Below, piece by piece: positions 1-6,390 of a DNA stretch of 6,390 nt (position 1 is its first letter; every line of letters starts with the position of its first letter). Location of the stretch: contig USBO01000101.1 of the NCBI GenBank assembly GCA_900552955.1, positions 1 through 6,390 on the forward strand, given 5' to 3'. This DNA comes from an uncultured Alistipes sp. (GTDB lineage Bacteria > Bacteroidota > Bacteroidia > Bacteroidales > Rikenellaceae). The notes beneath the pieces are model-generated. The model searched no databases. It saw only the letters and a list, made by a program, of their open reading frames with translations, and was not told the DNA's origin. The translations under genes and the position numbers were made by a program.

Positions 1-2103
1 ATGGTGCGGCCGCAGAGCGGTGTGGCGTCGGTCAATTCGTTCGGCATCAACTACTCCGACAGTTGGGGCAAGACCGGCCGGAAGGAGAAGGTGACCTTGC
101 AGGCCAGCTATTTCTTCAACCGTACGACCACCAAGAACTATTCGACGATCGACAAATGGTACGAAGACCCGTCTCCGGTCGACACGCTGCATACGGACGG
201 CTATTCGAACAATACGAACGGCAACCACCGTCTGAACGCCCGCGTCGAGTGGCGCATCTCGGAGAATCAGTCGCTCATGTCGCGCACGGGGCTCAGCTTC
301 CAGAGCTATGATCCTTACAGCCGGACTTACGGGCACCAGTGGGGAGAGAGCGGCCTGCGCGTGGTGGACAATTTCAGCGACGGCGACCGTTCGGGGCTCA
401 ACTTGAACCAGTACCTCTCCTATCGCACGAAACTGGGCAAAGCCGGACGTACGCTGACGCTCGACGGGAGCGTGCGTTACCGCGACAACAAGGGGAACAC
501 AGACAGCTATTCGAATCAGGCGCGGGGCATTGCACCCGAGCTGATCGTCGTGCCCGAGGATACGCTGCGGCTGCGTTATCAGCATGCGCATGCACCCACG
601 TCCGGTTACAATCTGCGCGGCGACGTGACCTACACCGAACCCGTGTCGAAGTATGCGCAGCTGAGTCTGCAATACCGTGTGGCCTACGATTATCAGGAGA
701 GCGACAAACGGGTCTACGTGACGCCGGCGGGCAGCTTCGACACGACCGGTATCGAACCCGACCCGAGCCTGTCGCAATCCTCCAATACGGGCTATCTGAC
801 GCAGCGCATCGGCCCGGGATTCCGCATCGTGAAGGGCAAGAACCGTTTCGTGGCCAATTTTTCCTATCAGCATGCGCAGCTCACGGGCGAGGTGCTCTCG
901 GCGACGAAGATCGCAGGCCCCGGAGATGACGCGAGGACGTCGCACGGGTTCGACAACTTCACCTACTTCCTCATGGGGCAGCTCAACATCAACAAGGAGA
1001 ATTCGATCCGGCTCTTCATCCACTCCATGACCGAGAATCCGGCCATCGGCGAGTTGCAGAACATCTATGACGTCTCCGATGCGCAGAACATCTCCAAAGG
1101 CAATCCCCATCTGCGTCCCTCCTATTCGAACAACCTGCGGTTCCACTACGTGAACTCCAACGTGGAGAAGGGACGGACGTTCATGTGGATGTTTTCGATG
1201 CAGAACACGTCGAATTACATCACCTCGAGCATGGCCTACGACGTGGAGGTGGAGGTGCCGACCGGTCGGACCGACGGCAGCGGCAAGCCCGTCACGGAGA
1301 CCTATAACCCGCACACCTATTCGACCTACACCAATATGGACGGCTATTGGAACCTGCGCACGCACCTGAGCTACGGACTTCCCGTTTCGTTCCTCAGGAG
1401 CAACCTCAACGTGACGGCGGGCGTCAACTACACCACTGCGCCGACGCTGGTGGCGCGCAAGGCTGCCGACGGCAGCGTGCGGTTGGACGACGGCGTGATC
1501 GTGGGCGGGCAGCGCAACGACGCCAGCCGCATGAGCTACGATTTTCGCGCCGTGCTGGGCAGCAACATCTCCGAAAATGTCGATTTCACCCTCTCGTGGC
1601 ACGGCGCCTACAACATCGCCAAAAACTCGCTGGCGGTCGGCGATGCCGACAACCGCAATCGCTATTTCAACCATGTGGCCACGGCGGCGATGAAGTTCGT
1701 CTTCCTGAAGAGCTTCACCTTCACGGGCAACGTCTCCTATCAGCAGAATATCGGCTTCACGAACGATTACGACAACTCCTACGTGCTGTGCAACCTCTAC
1801 CTGGGCAAAAAGGTCTTCCGCAATCGTCGGGGCGAGGTGATGGTCGGTGTCAACGACCTGTTGAATCAGAATACGGCCTTCTCGCGCACGACCGGTTCGG
1901 GCTATACCCGGAACTCGATCAACAGCGTCATCGGCCGCTACTATACCGTGCAGTTTGTCTACAACCTGCGCAATTTCGGCAAGCGAGGCTCCAAGGACAT
2001 CCGCGACTACGACGGCATGGGAGAGACGGGCCGCAGTCGCAGCGGGGCCGGCCGGCCGCCGATGGGGCCTCCCCCGGGAGGCGGCAGAGGCCCGATGTTC
2101 TGA
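1..2103 (+). CDS. Outer-membrane beta-barrel protein, TonB-dependent receptor-like (5'-partial)
   Basis: This is the C-terminal 700 residues of a large Bacteroidetes outer-membrane protein, probably of the OMP_b-brl_3 / TonB-dependent receptor type. It shows alternating polar/aromatic beta-strands throughout, for example SYFFN (36-40), LSLQYRVAYDY (221-231) and the last strand YTVQFVYNLRNF (ending at residue 659). A family-like segment runs from TENPAIGELQ (344) to GNPHLRP (367-373). The reading frame starts with ATG at base 1, but there is no signal peptide, carboxypeptidase-regulatory-like domain or plug, and the sequence opens directly in a barrel strand (NSFGINYSD). The true start is therefore almost certainly before the window, and this Met is internal. 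After the last strand comes a 41-residue Gly/Pro/Arg-rich tail (660-700) ending GGGRGPMF. Such barrels either import ligands with TonB or have unknown roles. The ligand cannot be predicted, and no SusD-like partner is visible downstream. Family assignment is fairly sure; the function is not. Confidence 0.85.
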   Translation: MVRPQSGVASVNSFGINYSDSWGKTGRKEKVTLQASYFFNRTTTKNYSTIDKWYEDPSPVDTLHTDGYSNNTNGNHRLNARVEWRISENQSLMSRTGLSFQSYDPYSRTYGHQWGESGLRVVDNFSDGDRSGLNLNQYLSYRTKLGKAGRTLTLDGSVRYRDNKGNTDSYSNQARGIAPELIVVPEDTLRLRYQHAHAPTSGYNLRGDVTYTEPVSKYAQLSLQYRVAYDYQESDKRVYVTPAGSFDTTGIEPDPSLSQSSNTGYLTQRIGPGFRIVKGKNRFVANFSYQHAQLTGEVLSATKIAGPGDDARTSHGFDNFTYFLMGQLNINKENSIRLFIHSMTENPAIGELQNIYDVSDAQNISKGNPHLRPSYSNNLRFHYVNSNVEKGRTFMWMFSMQNTSNYITSSMAYDVEVEVPTGRTDGSGKPVTETYNPHTYSTYTNMDGYWNLRTHLSYGLPVSFLRSNLNVTAGVNYTTAPTLVARKAADGSVRLDDGVIVGGQRNDASRMSYDFRAVLGSNISENVDFTLSWHGAYNIAKNSLAVGDADNRNRYFNHVATAAMKFVFLKSFTFTGNVSYQQNIGFTNDYDNSYVLCNLYLGKKVFRNRRGEVMVGVNDLLNQNTAFSRTTGSGYTRNSINSVIGRYYTVQFVYNLRNFGKRGSKDIRDYDGMGETGRSRSGAGRPPMGPPPGGGRGPMF

Positions 2104-2144
2104 CCGGTGCCGCTCCGCTGCGGGTGCATCTGCTCCCCTATCCG

Positions 2145-2186
2145 AAAATCGCCCCTGCCGCGCTGTGCGGCAGGGGCGATCTGCTT
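2145..2186. terminator. Bidirectional intrinsic terminator between convergent genes
   Basis: A perfect 14-bp inverted repeat (left arm 2148-2161, right arm 2167-2180) encloses a 5-base loop, GCTGT. Each arm has 11 G/C pairs, so the stem is very stable. It lies 44 bases after the barrel gene's stop and 19 bases after the stop of the last exporter gene. On the minus strand the stem is followed by a run of four T (from AAAA at 2145-2148), which makes a reasonable terminator for the exporter operon. On the plus strand the tract after the stem (TCTGCTT) is only partly T-rich, so termination of the barrel transcript may be weaker. The structure is seen directly; its role is inferred from its position. 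Confidence 0.85.
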
Positions 2187-2199
2187 ACGGACGGCACGG

Positions 2200-3411
2200 T
2201 CACGAACCGCTTTCGTCCTGTTTGCGGCGGGTCAGCAGCACGTGGATGCCGATGCAGGCCAGGCCGCCGTAGATGAACACCTGCGCCCAAAGGAGCCGCA
2301 GTTCGGGCATCACCTCGCGCAGCGAAGCACCCATCGTCCGGATGCGGACGAAGGCGTTGACGCCGCTGCTGCTCGGGAAGATGCGGCCCAGCGTGTAGAG
2401 CCATTCGGGAATGGCCTCGCGCGGGAACGAGACGCCGCTCAGCAGCAGAATCGGGATCGACGTCCACAGCAGGAACAGCAGCGACTGCTCGCGGTAGCGG
2501 AACAGCGTCGAGATGGCGATTCCCATCATGATGCAGGCCAGCAGATACGGGACGAGCAGCCCGATGACGGCGCCCGTCGTCCCGTTCGAGGGATAGTGGA
2601 ACAGCTTGTAGTGCACCGTCAGGATGTAGAACAGCGTGACGGCGTAGATCGAGAGGTAGACCAGCGCCTTGCCCAGCACGATGGGGATCGTGTACATCCG
2701 GCGGCTGTTGGCGGGGATCAGCTTGCGGTAGAGGCCGAATTCGCGCCACGTGCCGCCGATCATGCCGATGCCGATGAGGAGCGTCTGCTGGATGATGACG
2801 ATGATGATCGCCGGCATGACGAACGATCCGTAGCCCAGATAGGGAATGAACAGATTGTGCGACTGGTAGATGACCGGCTGCGTCGTGGCCGTCGCCTGCG
2901 GGATGTCGGCGCCCTTGGCGATGAGCCGCTGGAACTGCACCATCGCTCCCGTCTGTCCGATGCCCGACACGAGCTCCTGGAACACCTGACGGTACATGAG
3001 GAAGTAGCTGGCGTCGACGTAGAGCGACACGGCGGCCGACGATCCGCCCAGCAACTGTCTCTCGTAATCCTCGGGGATGTAGACCACGCCGTAAATCTTG
3101 CGGGCGAAGAAGAGCTCCTTGGCCTCCTCCATTCCCTCGGGTTCGTAGGCCACATAAGCGTTGGGGCCGGCGTCGAAGGTGCGGATCAGTTCGCGGCTCG
3201 ACGGGGTCTGGCTCTCGTCGATCACGCCGATCGGGATGTTGCGCAGCACCTGGGGAGCGTAGGCCGACGCATAGAGCGTCGAGTAGATGAAGATGGCCAG
3301 CACCATCACCAGCAGCACGCCGCCGTCGGTGAATACCGCCTTGTATTCATGTTTTATGACCGAAGCCAGCTCGATGCGGTAGGCTTGCAGTATCTCTTTG
3401 ATTCGTCTCAT
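2200..3411 (-). CDS. ABC-2 type transporter permease (distal copy)
   Basis: This 403-residue inner-membrane protein belongs to the ABC-2 exporter permease family (ABC2_membrane_3, YbhR/YbhS-like). It has one N-terminal membrane segment (about 31-50), a periplasmic domain of about 145 residues that begins with the family-typical RNIPIGVIDE (58-66), then about five C-terminal membrane segments (near 197-219, 242-263, 280-304, 310-328 and 373-393) with SGVSFP at 325-330. I chose ATG at 3411. A TTG six codons upstream (3429) is also open, but the ATG has GGGGGAGG eight bases ahead of it and starts 2 bases after the previous stop. It is the last gene of the operon and should pair with the permease encoded just upstream, to which it is clearly homologous. 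The cytoplasmic loop after the second membrane segment (TWREFGLYRKLIPAN, 221-235) lacks the E-K-x-G-T pattern of its partner. The substrate is unknown. Confidence 0.9.
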   Translation of the reverse strand: MRRIKEILQAYRIELASVIKHEYKAVFTDGGVLLVMVLAIFIYSTLYASAYAPQVLRNIPIGVIDESQTPSSRELIRTFDAGPNAYVAYEPEGMEEAKELFFARKIYGVVYIPEDYERQLLGGSSAAVSLYVDASYFLMYRQVFQELVSGIGQTGAMVQFQRLIAKGADIPQATATTQPVIYQSHNLFIPYLGYGSFVMPAIIIVIIQQTLLIGIGMIGGTWREFGLYRKLIPANSRRMYTIPIVLGKALVYLSIYAVTLFYILTVHYKLFHYPSNGTTGAVIGLLVPYLLACIMMGIAISTLFRYREQSLLFLLWTSIPILLLSGVSFPREAIPEWLYTLGRIFPSSSGVNAFVRIRTMGASLREVMPELRLLWAQVFIYGGLACIGIHVLLTRRKQDESGS

Positions 3412-3413
3412 CG

Positions 3414-4592
3414 TCACAACCTCCCCCAATATTTTTCATTCGTGCAGATTTCGCGCAGGCGCGGCAGGCAGAGCATCGGCAGCACGATGAAGAGCGCGAT
3501 GCACCCCATGTCCCACACCGAGTCGATGATCGGAGCGCCGCGCAGCGCCTGATCGATGAACAGGTCGGTGTAATAGGTGAAGGGGAAGATCTTGCTGAAT
3601 GCCTGCACCCACGGATACATCGCCATCATCGGGAAGGTGAGGCCCGAGAAGGTGAAGGCCAGCACCGAGTATCCGCCGCCGAGCGAGAGCGACATGCGCA
3701 GGTTGCTCATCACCGAGATGATGAGCACGCCGATGGACATGTAGGCCAGCACGAACAGCATGCAGCCGGTGAGCAGCATCGCCAGACTGCCGTTGAGCGG
3801 CACCCCGACGATATCGAAAAGGATCACGAACATCAGCAGCGTCATGAGCAGCATCATGGCCACCAGCGGCAGCATCTTACCCACGAGCGCCGGCAGCACC
3901 GAGCCGCCCGCCGTGTCGAGCCACTCGCGCGCCGTGCCGTGTTTGAGCTCGGTGCCGATGGCGAAGATGGTCACCAGCATGGCGAAGATCATCAGCATCA
4001 TCGGCATGAAGCTCGGCGAGAGATAATAGCTGTAATTGATATAGGGATTGAACAGTACGTGTTTGACGAATCGCACGGGCATGATCTGTGCCATGGCCTG
4101 TTTCTCGGTCAGCCCCTGCTTCATGAGCAGTTGCAGCTGGATGCCGGCCTGGAAGGTCGTGGCGACGGTTTGCAGATCCTTCGACAGCAGGCCGTTGACC
4201 GTGATGTTCGCACCGCTGATCGAACTCTCGATGTGGGTCTGGGTGTTGCTGAGGATGTTTTTCTCGAAGAATGCCGGAATCTCGACGACGGCCGAGATGC
4301 GTCCTTCGCGCATCAGCCGTTTGGCCTCCTCCATGCTCTGCACCTCGTAGGAGATGAGCGCCGTGGGAGTGTCGTCGATCATCTGCGTCAGCTTGCGCGA
4401 CAACGCGGTATGATCCTGATCGAGCACGGCGATCGGGATGTTGCGCGCGACGCCCCGCTCGAAGATGACGGCGAAGAAGGCGAACGAAATCAGCGGCAGA
4501 ACCACCATCAGCATCCAGTACATCGGCTGATGGGCGATGCGTCTCAATTCGCGCCGTACGACCTGTGCGGTGTTATCAAAGTGGTTGCGCAT
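3414..4592 (-). CDS. ABC-2 type transporter permease (proximal copy)
   Basis: This 392-residue inner-membrane permease of an ABC-2 type exporter has the ABC2_membrane_3 layout: a membrane segment at about 25-45, a periplasmic domain at about 46-190 opening with RNIPIAVLDQD (50-60), then about five membrane segments (near 194-213, 233-257, 269-294, 305-327 and 361-378) with FSGLTFP at 315-321. The loop after the second segment, ELKHGTAREWL (215-225), resembles the E-K-x-G-T-x-E-x-L element usual in these permeases, where the ATPase is thought to contact. The length is close to that of E. coli YbhS/YbhR (roughly 370-380 residues from memory). ATG at 4592 follows the HlyD gene after 12 bases, with a GGAG only 2 bases ahead, which is too close to be a convincing ribosome site. 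It probably forms a heterodimer with the next permease and connects to the HlyD and TolC partners. The substrate is unknown. Confidence 0.92.
   Translation of the reverse strand: MRNHFDNTAQVVRRELRRIAHQPMYWMLMVVLPLISFAFFAVIFERGVARNIPIAVLDQDHTALSRKLTQMIDDTPTALISYEVQSMEEAKRLMREGRISAVVEIPAFFEKNILSNTQTHIESSISGANITVNGLLSKDLQTVATTFQAGIQLQLLMKQGLTEKQAMAQIMPVRFVKHVLFNPYINYSYYLSPSFMPMMLMIFAMLVTIFAIGTELKHGTAREWLDTAGGSVLPALVGKMLPLVAMMLLMTLLMFVILFDIVGVPLNGSLAMLLTGCMLFVLAYMSIGVLIISVMSNLRMSLSLGGGYSVLAFTFSGLTFPMMAMYPWVQAFSKIFPFTYYTDLFIDQALRGAPIIDSVWDMGCIALFIVLPMLCLPRLREICTNEKYWGRL
3420..3427 (-). promoter_or_regulatory. Shine-Dalgarno-like site that favours the ATG start at 3411
   Basis: On the minus strand GGGGGAGG lies 8 bases before the ATG at 3411. 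It falls inside the last codons (Trp-Gly-Arg) of the upstream permease gene, whose TGA stop ends 2 bases before the ATG. This suggests translational coupling of the two permeases. Bacteroidetes often do not depend on Shine-Dalgarno pairing, and the bases are also protein-coding, so the match could be partly fortuitous. Confidence 0.5.
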
Positions 4593-4604
4593 GACTCCGT
4601 CCGG

Positions 4605-5591
4605 CTACTCGATTTCGTTCCAGTCGACCAGCACGCTCATGCCGGGCCGCATCCCCTCCTCGGGGCTGAGCGGCTTGGCCTTGACGGCGAAGGTGCGGAT
4701 GTCGAATCCGCCCTGCGTGCGCGTTGCCGACCAGGTGGCGAAATCGGCCTGCGGGGCGATGTAGGTGATGCGGAAGTCGACGTCGCGGCCGAGCGCCGGC
4801 ACGTAGCCGCGCAGTTGCTTGTCGATGCAGATTTTGGGCATCAGCGTCTCCTTGATGTTGAATGTCACCCACATATCGCTCATGTCGAGAATGGCCACCA
4901 CGGGATAGCCGCTGCCCACCAGCTCGCCCTGCTCGGCGATGATCGTCGAGATCTCGCCCGTCACGGGCGAATAGACCATGGCGTCGCTCAGGTAGCTCTC
5001 CACCTCCGACACGGCGCCTGCGGCCTGCCGCACCTGCGCCGCAGCGGCGGCTTTCTCCTCCTTCGAAGCGCCGTCGACGGCCAGATCGTACTGCGCCTTG
5101 GCGGCCGAAGCGGTCGCCGTCATGGCGTTGTACTGCGCCTGCGCCTCGTCGAACTTCTGCGCCGGCACGACACCCTGCTCATAGAGCGCCTTCACGCGCT
5201 CGAAGGTCTTCTTGGCCAGTTCGCGGCCGGCCTGCGCCTGCTGCCACATGTTGAGCGCCGCTTCGATCTGGGGTTTGCGGGCGCCGGTCATCACCTTCTT
5301 GTCGAGGGCCGAGGCGGCGCTTTTGGCCGCTTCGGCCTGCTCGAGTTTGGCGTCCAGCTCGGGGGTCGAGAGCGTGTAGAGCAATTCGCCGCGCTCGACG
5401 CGCTGCCCCTCCCTGACCTTCATCTCGACGATGCGGCCCGGGATCTTCGACGAAGCCTTGTAGGTCGTGCACTCCGTCGTGCCCTGCAGGAGAGTCGGTG
5501 TCTCGGCCTTGAGATAACGGCTCACCAACAGAACCGTCACGACGATGAGAACGACGGCGACAATGATTGCGATGATGTTTTTCTTCTTCAT
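4605..5591 (-). CDS. HlyD family periplasmic adaptor (membrane-fusion protein)
   Basis: This 328-residue adaptor bridges the inner-membrane permeases and the TolC channel. It has a basic N-terminus (MKKK) and one hydrophobic anchor at about 5-24. No lipobox cysteine follows the anchor, so it is membrane-anchored and not a lipoprotein. The first half of a biotinyl/lipoyl-like domain follows (KIPGRIVEMKVREGQRVERGELLYTL, within 49-74). A long Ala/Gln/Glu-rich alpha-helical hairpin spans about 78-200, with its turn probably in the KALYEQGVVPAQKFDEAQ region (134-151). The second lipoyl half is at 207-235 (YSPVTGEIS onward). A beta-barrel domain ends with the characteristic GMRPGMSVLV (313-322). 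The length is very near that of E. coli YbhG (about 330, from memory). The start at 5591 follows the tolC stop by 16 bases, with an AAAGGA only 1 base ahead. Two cysteines, C41 and C255, would both be periplasmic; whether they pair is unknown. Confidence 0.93.
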   Translation of the reverse strand: MKKKNIIAIIVAVVLIVVTVLLVSRYLKAETPTLLQGTTECTTYKASSKIPGRIVEMKVREGQRVERGELLYTLSTPELDAKLEQAEAAKSAASALDKKVMTGARKPQIEAALNMWQQAQAGRELAKKTFERVKALYEQGVVPAQKFDEAQAQYNAMTATASAAKAQYDLAVDGASKEEKAAAAAQVRQAAGAVSEVESYLSDAMVYSPVTGEISTIIAEQGELVGSGYPVVAILDMSDMWVTFNIKETLMPKICIDKQLRGYVPALGRDVDFRITYIAPQADFATWSATRTQGGFDIRTFAVKAKPLSPEEGMRPGMSVLVDWNEIE

Positions 5592-5607
5592 ATCCTTTCT
5601 GTTTTTG

Positions 5608-6390
5608 CTATTTCTCGAATGTGATGCGGCGCGTGTCCTGCCGGCGCATGTAGGCGGTGAATTCGTCGCTGACGCCCGCCGCTTCGAGCAGTTGCGCCAG
5701 CAGGACGTCGTAACGATAGGCGACCTCGATGCGCTCGGTCTTCACCTTGGCAAGGTTCAGTTCGGCGTCGATCAGGTCGGACGACGAGCTCATCCCCTCC
5801 AGAAAGGCTGCGTTCTTGGTCTTGAGATACTCTTCGGCGAAGGCGAGCGAAGCCTCGATCGAGGCCATCTGCGAGCGGTAGTTGTCCATCTGGTTGTAGA
5901 GTTTCTCGACGAGCACGGCGATGTCGCTGCCGGCCTGGGCCTCCAACGCCTCGACGCGCCGCACGGTCTGCTTGGCTGCCGAATACTTGTACTCGCGGTT
6001 CAGACCGTCGAAGAGCTTGAAGTTGACCCCCACGCCGACGGCCCAGCGCGGCAGCACCTTCGAGACCTGATAGTCGTAGAACGACGCGCCGCCCATGGCC
6101 ACCACCTGCGGCAGGAACGCTGCGCGCTGCACACGGACCCCTTCGTAGGCCAGCCGGCGCTTCTGTCCGACCTGTTCGAGCAGCGGGTTGCGCTCGGCGG
6201 CCAGCGTGCGGTAGTAGTCGAGCGGTTCGATCCGTCCGAGCATGAACATCGCCGTCACGGGCTGGTAATCGCCCGCCTGGCCCAACGTGCTGCCGAGTGC
6301 GCTGGCGATCGTCTCGGCCTGCGACCGGGCGTTTTGCAGGTCGCGTTCGGCCTCCGACATCTTGAATTCGACGTAGAGTTTCTCGCTGCG
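5608..6390 (-). CDS. TolC family outer-membrane efflux protein (5'-partial)
   Basis: These are the C-terminal 260 residues of a TolC-like channel. The frame stays open to the window edge, so the Met codon at 6360 is internal and the start lies outside. Residues 1-40 of the visible part look like the end of the first structural repeat. The second repeat follows: NPLLEQVGQKRRLAYEGVRV (68-87) and AAFLPQV (90-96) lead into the beta-strands ending PRWAVGVGVNFKLFDG (114-129). Long helices come next, with LEGMSSSSDLIDAELNLAKV (197-216) and the closing YRYDVLLAQLLEAAGV (225-240). TolC-type proteins form trimers, with a 12-stranded barrel in the outer membrane and a helical tunnel in the periplasm. 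Family members are usually about 430-480 residues, so roughly 40% is missing. It is the first visible gene of the exporter operon and ends 16 bases before hlyD. The operon promoter is not in the window. Confidence 0.92.
   Translation of the reverse strand, partial: RSEKLYVEFKMSEAERDLQNARSQAETIASALGSTLGQAGDYQPVTAMFMLGRIEPLDYYRTLAAERNPLLEQVGQKRRLAYEGVRVQRAAFLPQVVAMGGASFYDYQVSKVLPRWAVGVGVNFKLFDGLNREYKYSAAKQTVRRVEALEAQAGSDIAVLVEKLYNQMDNYRSQMASIEASLAFAEEYLKTKNAAFLEGMSSSSDLIDAELNLAKVKTERIEVAYRYDVLLAQLLEAAGVSDEFTAYMRRQDTRRITFEK

Noticed and set aside
1..3. ATG at the first base as the true start of the barrel gene
   Set aside because: There is no signal peptide or plug, and the sequence begins inside a barrel strand. 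An outer-membrane protein could not be exported from this start, so the gene continues upstream.
577..878. A 14-base direct repeat, TATCAGCATGCGCA, at 577-590 and 865-878
   Set aside because: Both copies are in frame and encode Tyr-Gln-His-Ala in strand-like segments 96 codons apart. There is no wider similarity around them, so codon bias and chance explain it.
2110..2123. Small inverted repeat CCGC/GCGG just after the barrel stop codon
   Set aside because: Only 4 bp with a 6-base loop and no T-run. The hairpin at 2148-2180 is far stronger.
1347..2276. Plus-strand open frame (309 codons) overlapping the end of the barrel gene
   Set aside because: It is a frame-shifted shadow of the barrel gene with an Arg/Gln/Gly-rich product, and it runs through the terminator into the antisense of the permease gene.
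2107..3552. Long plus-strand open frame (481 codons) opposite the distal permease
   Set aside because: Its product is rich in Arg, Asp, His, Gln and Ala with no hydrophobic core or domain pattern, and it lies antisense to a clear membrane protein. Long antisense frames are expected where third codon positions are GC-rich.
3939..5624. Long plus-strand open frame (561 codons) opposite the hlyD and permease genes
   Set aside because: It has the same shadow composition (His, Arg, Asp, Gly, Leu-rich, with many HHQ/DDGD-like runs), crosses two real gene boundaries, and has no recognisable motif.
1..6390. A hidden new system such as a defence island, CRISPR array, retroelement, small RNA locus or integration site
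   Set aside because: All but 96 bases are accounted for by coding sequence of recognisable envelope proteins. I saw no regular repeats, transposase, tRNA or nuclease-type motifs on either strand.

Overview
The window looks like ordinary chromosome of a GC-rich member of the Bacteroidales. An Alistipes-like (Rikenellaceae) source is my best guess. The reasons are a TonB-receptor-type outer-membrane barrel of the Bacteroidetes kind, a TolC/HlyD/permease/permease gene order familiar from that phylum, mostly weak or badly spaced Shine-Dalgarno sequences, and strong G/C preference at third codon positions. The genus is inferred from style and not proven.

Layout: bases 1-2103 (+ strand) hold the C-terminal part of a large outer-membrane beta-barrel protein whose signal peptide and plug lie before the window. 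It ends in an unusual Gly/Pro/Arg-rich tail. Bases 2104-2199 are a short convergent intergenic spacer with a perfect 14-bp hairpin (2148-2180) that should terminate transcription from both sides. Bases 2200-6390 are all on the minus strand and form one tight operon, read from high to low coordinates: a TolC-family outer-membrane channel (5' end outside the window), an HlyD-type membrane-fusion protein, and two different ABC-2 type permeases. The gaps are 16, 12 and 2 bases. There are no RNA genes, mobile elements, CRISPR arrays or gene-free stretches over 300 bases.

How the genes work together: the minus-strand operon encodes the three envelope layers of a tripartite exporter. Two homologous permeases would form an inner-membrane heterodimer, the HlyD protein would bridge the periplasm, and TolC would open the outer membrane. 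The layout resembles the E. coli YbhG-YbhF-YbhS-YbhR system, but no ATP-binding subunit is present where one would be expected. It must be encoded before tolC, elsewhere in the genome, or not be needed. The substrate cannot be read from the sequence. The barrel gene is convergent and separated by the terminator, so nothing links it functionally to the exporter.

I did not find a clearly new biological system. The points most worth a second look are the missing ATPase, the asymmetric coupling loops of the two permeases, and the low-complexity tail after the barrel.
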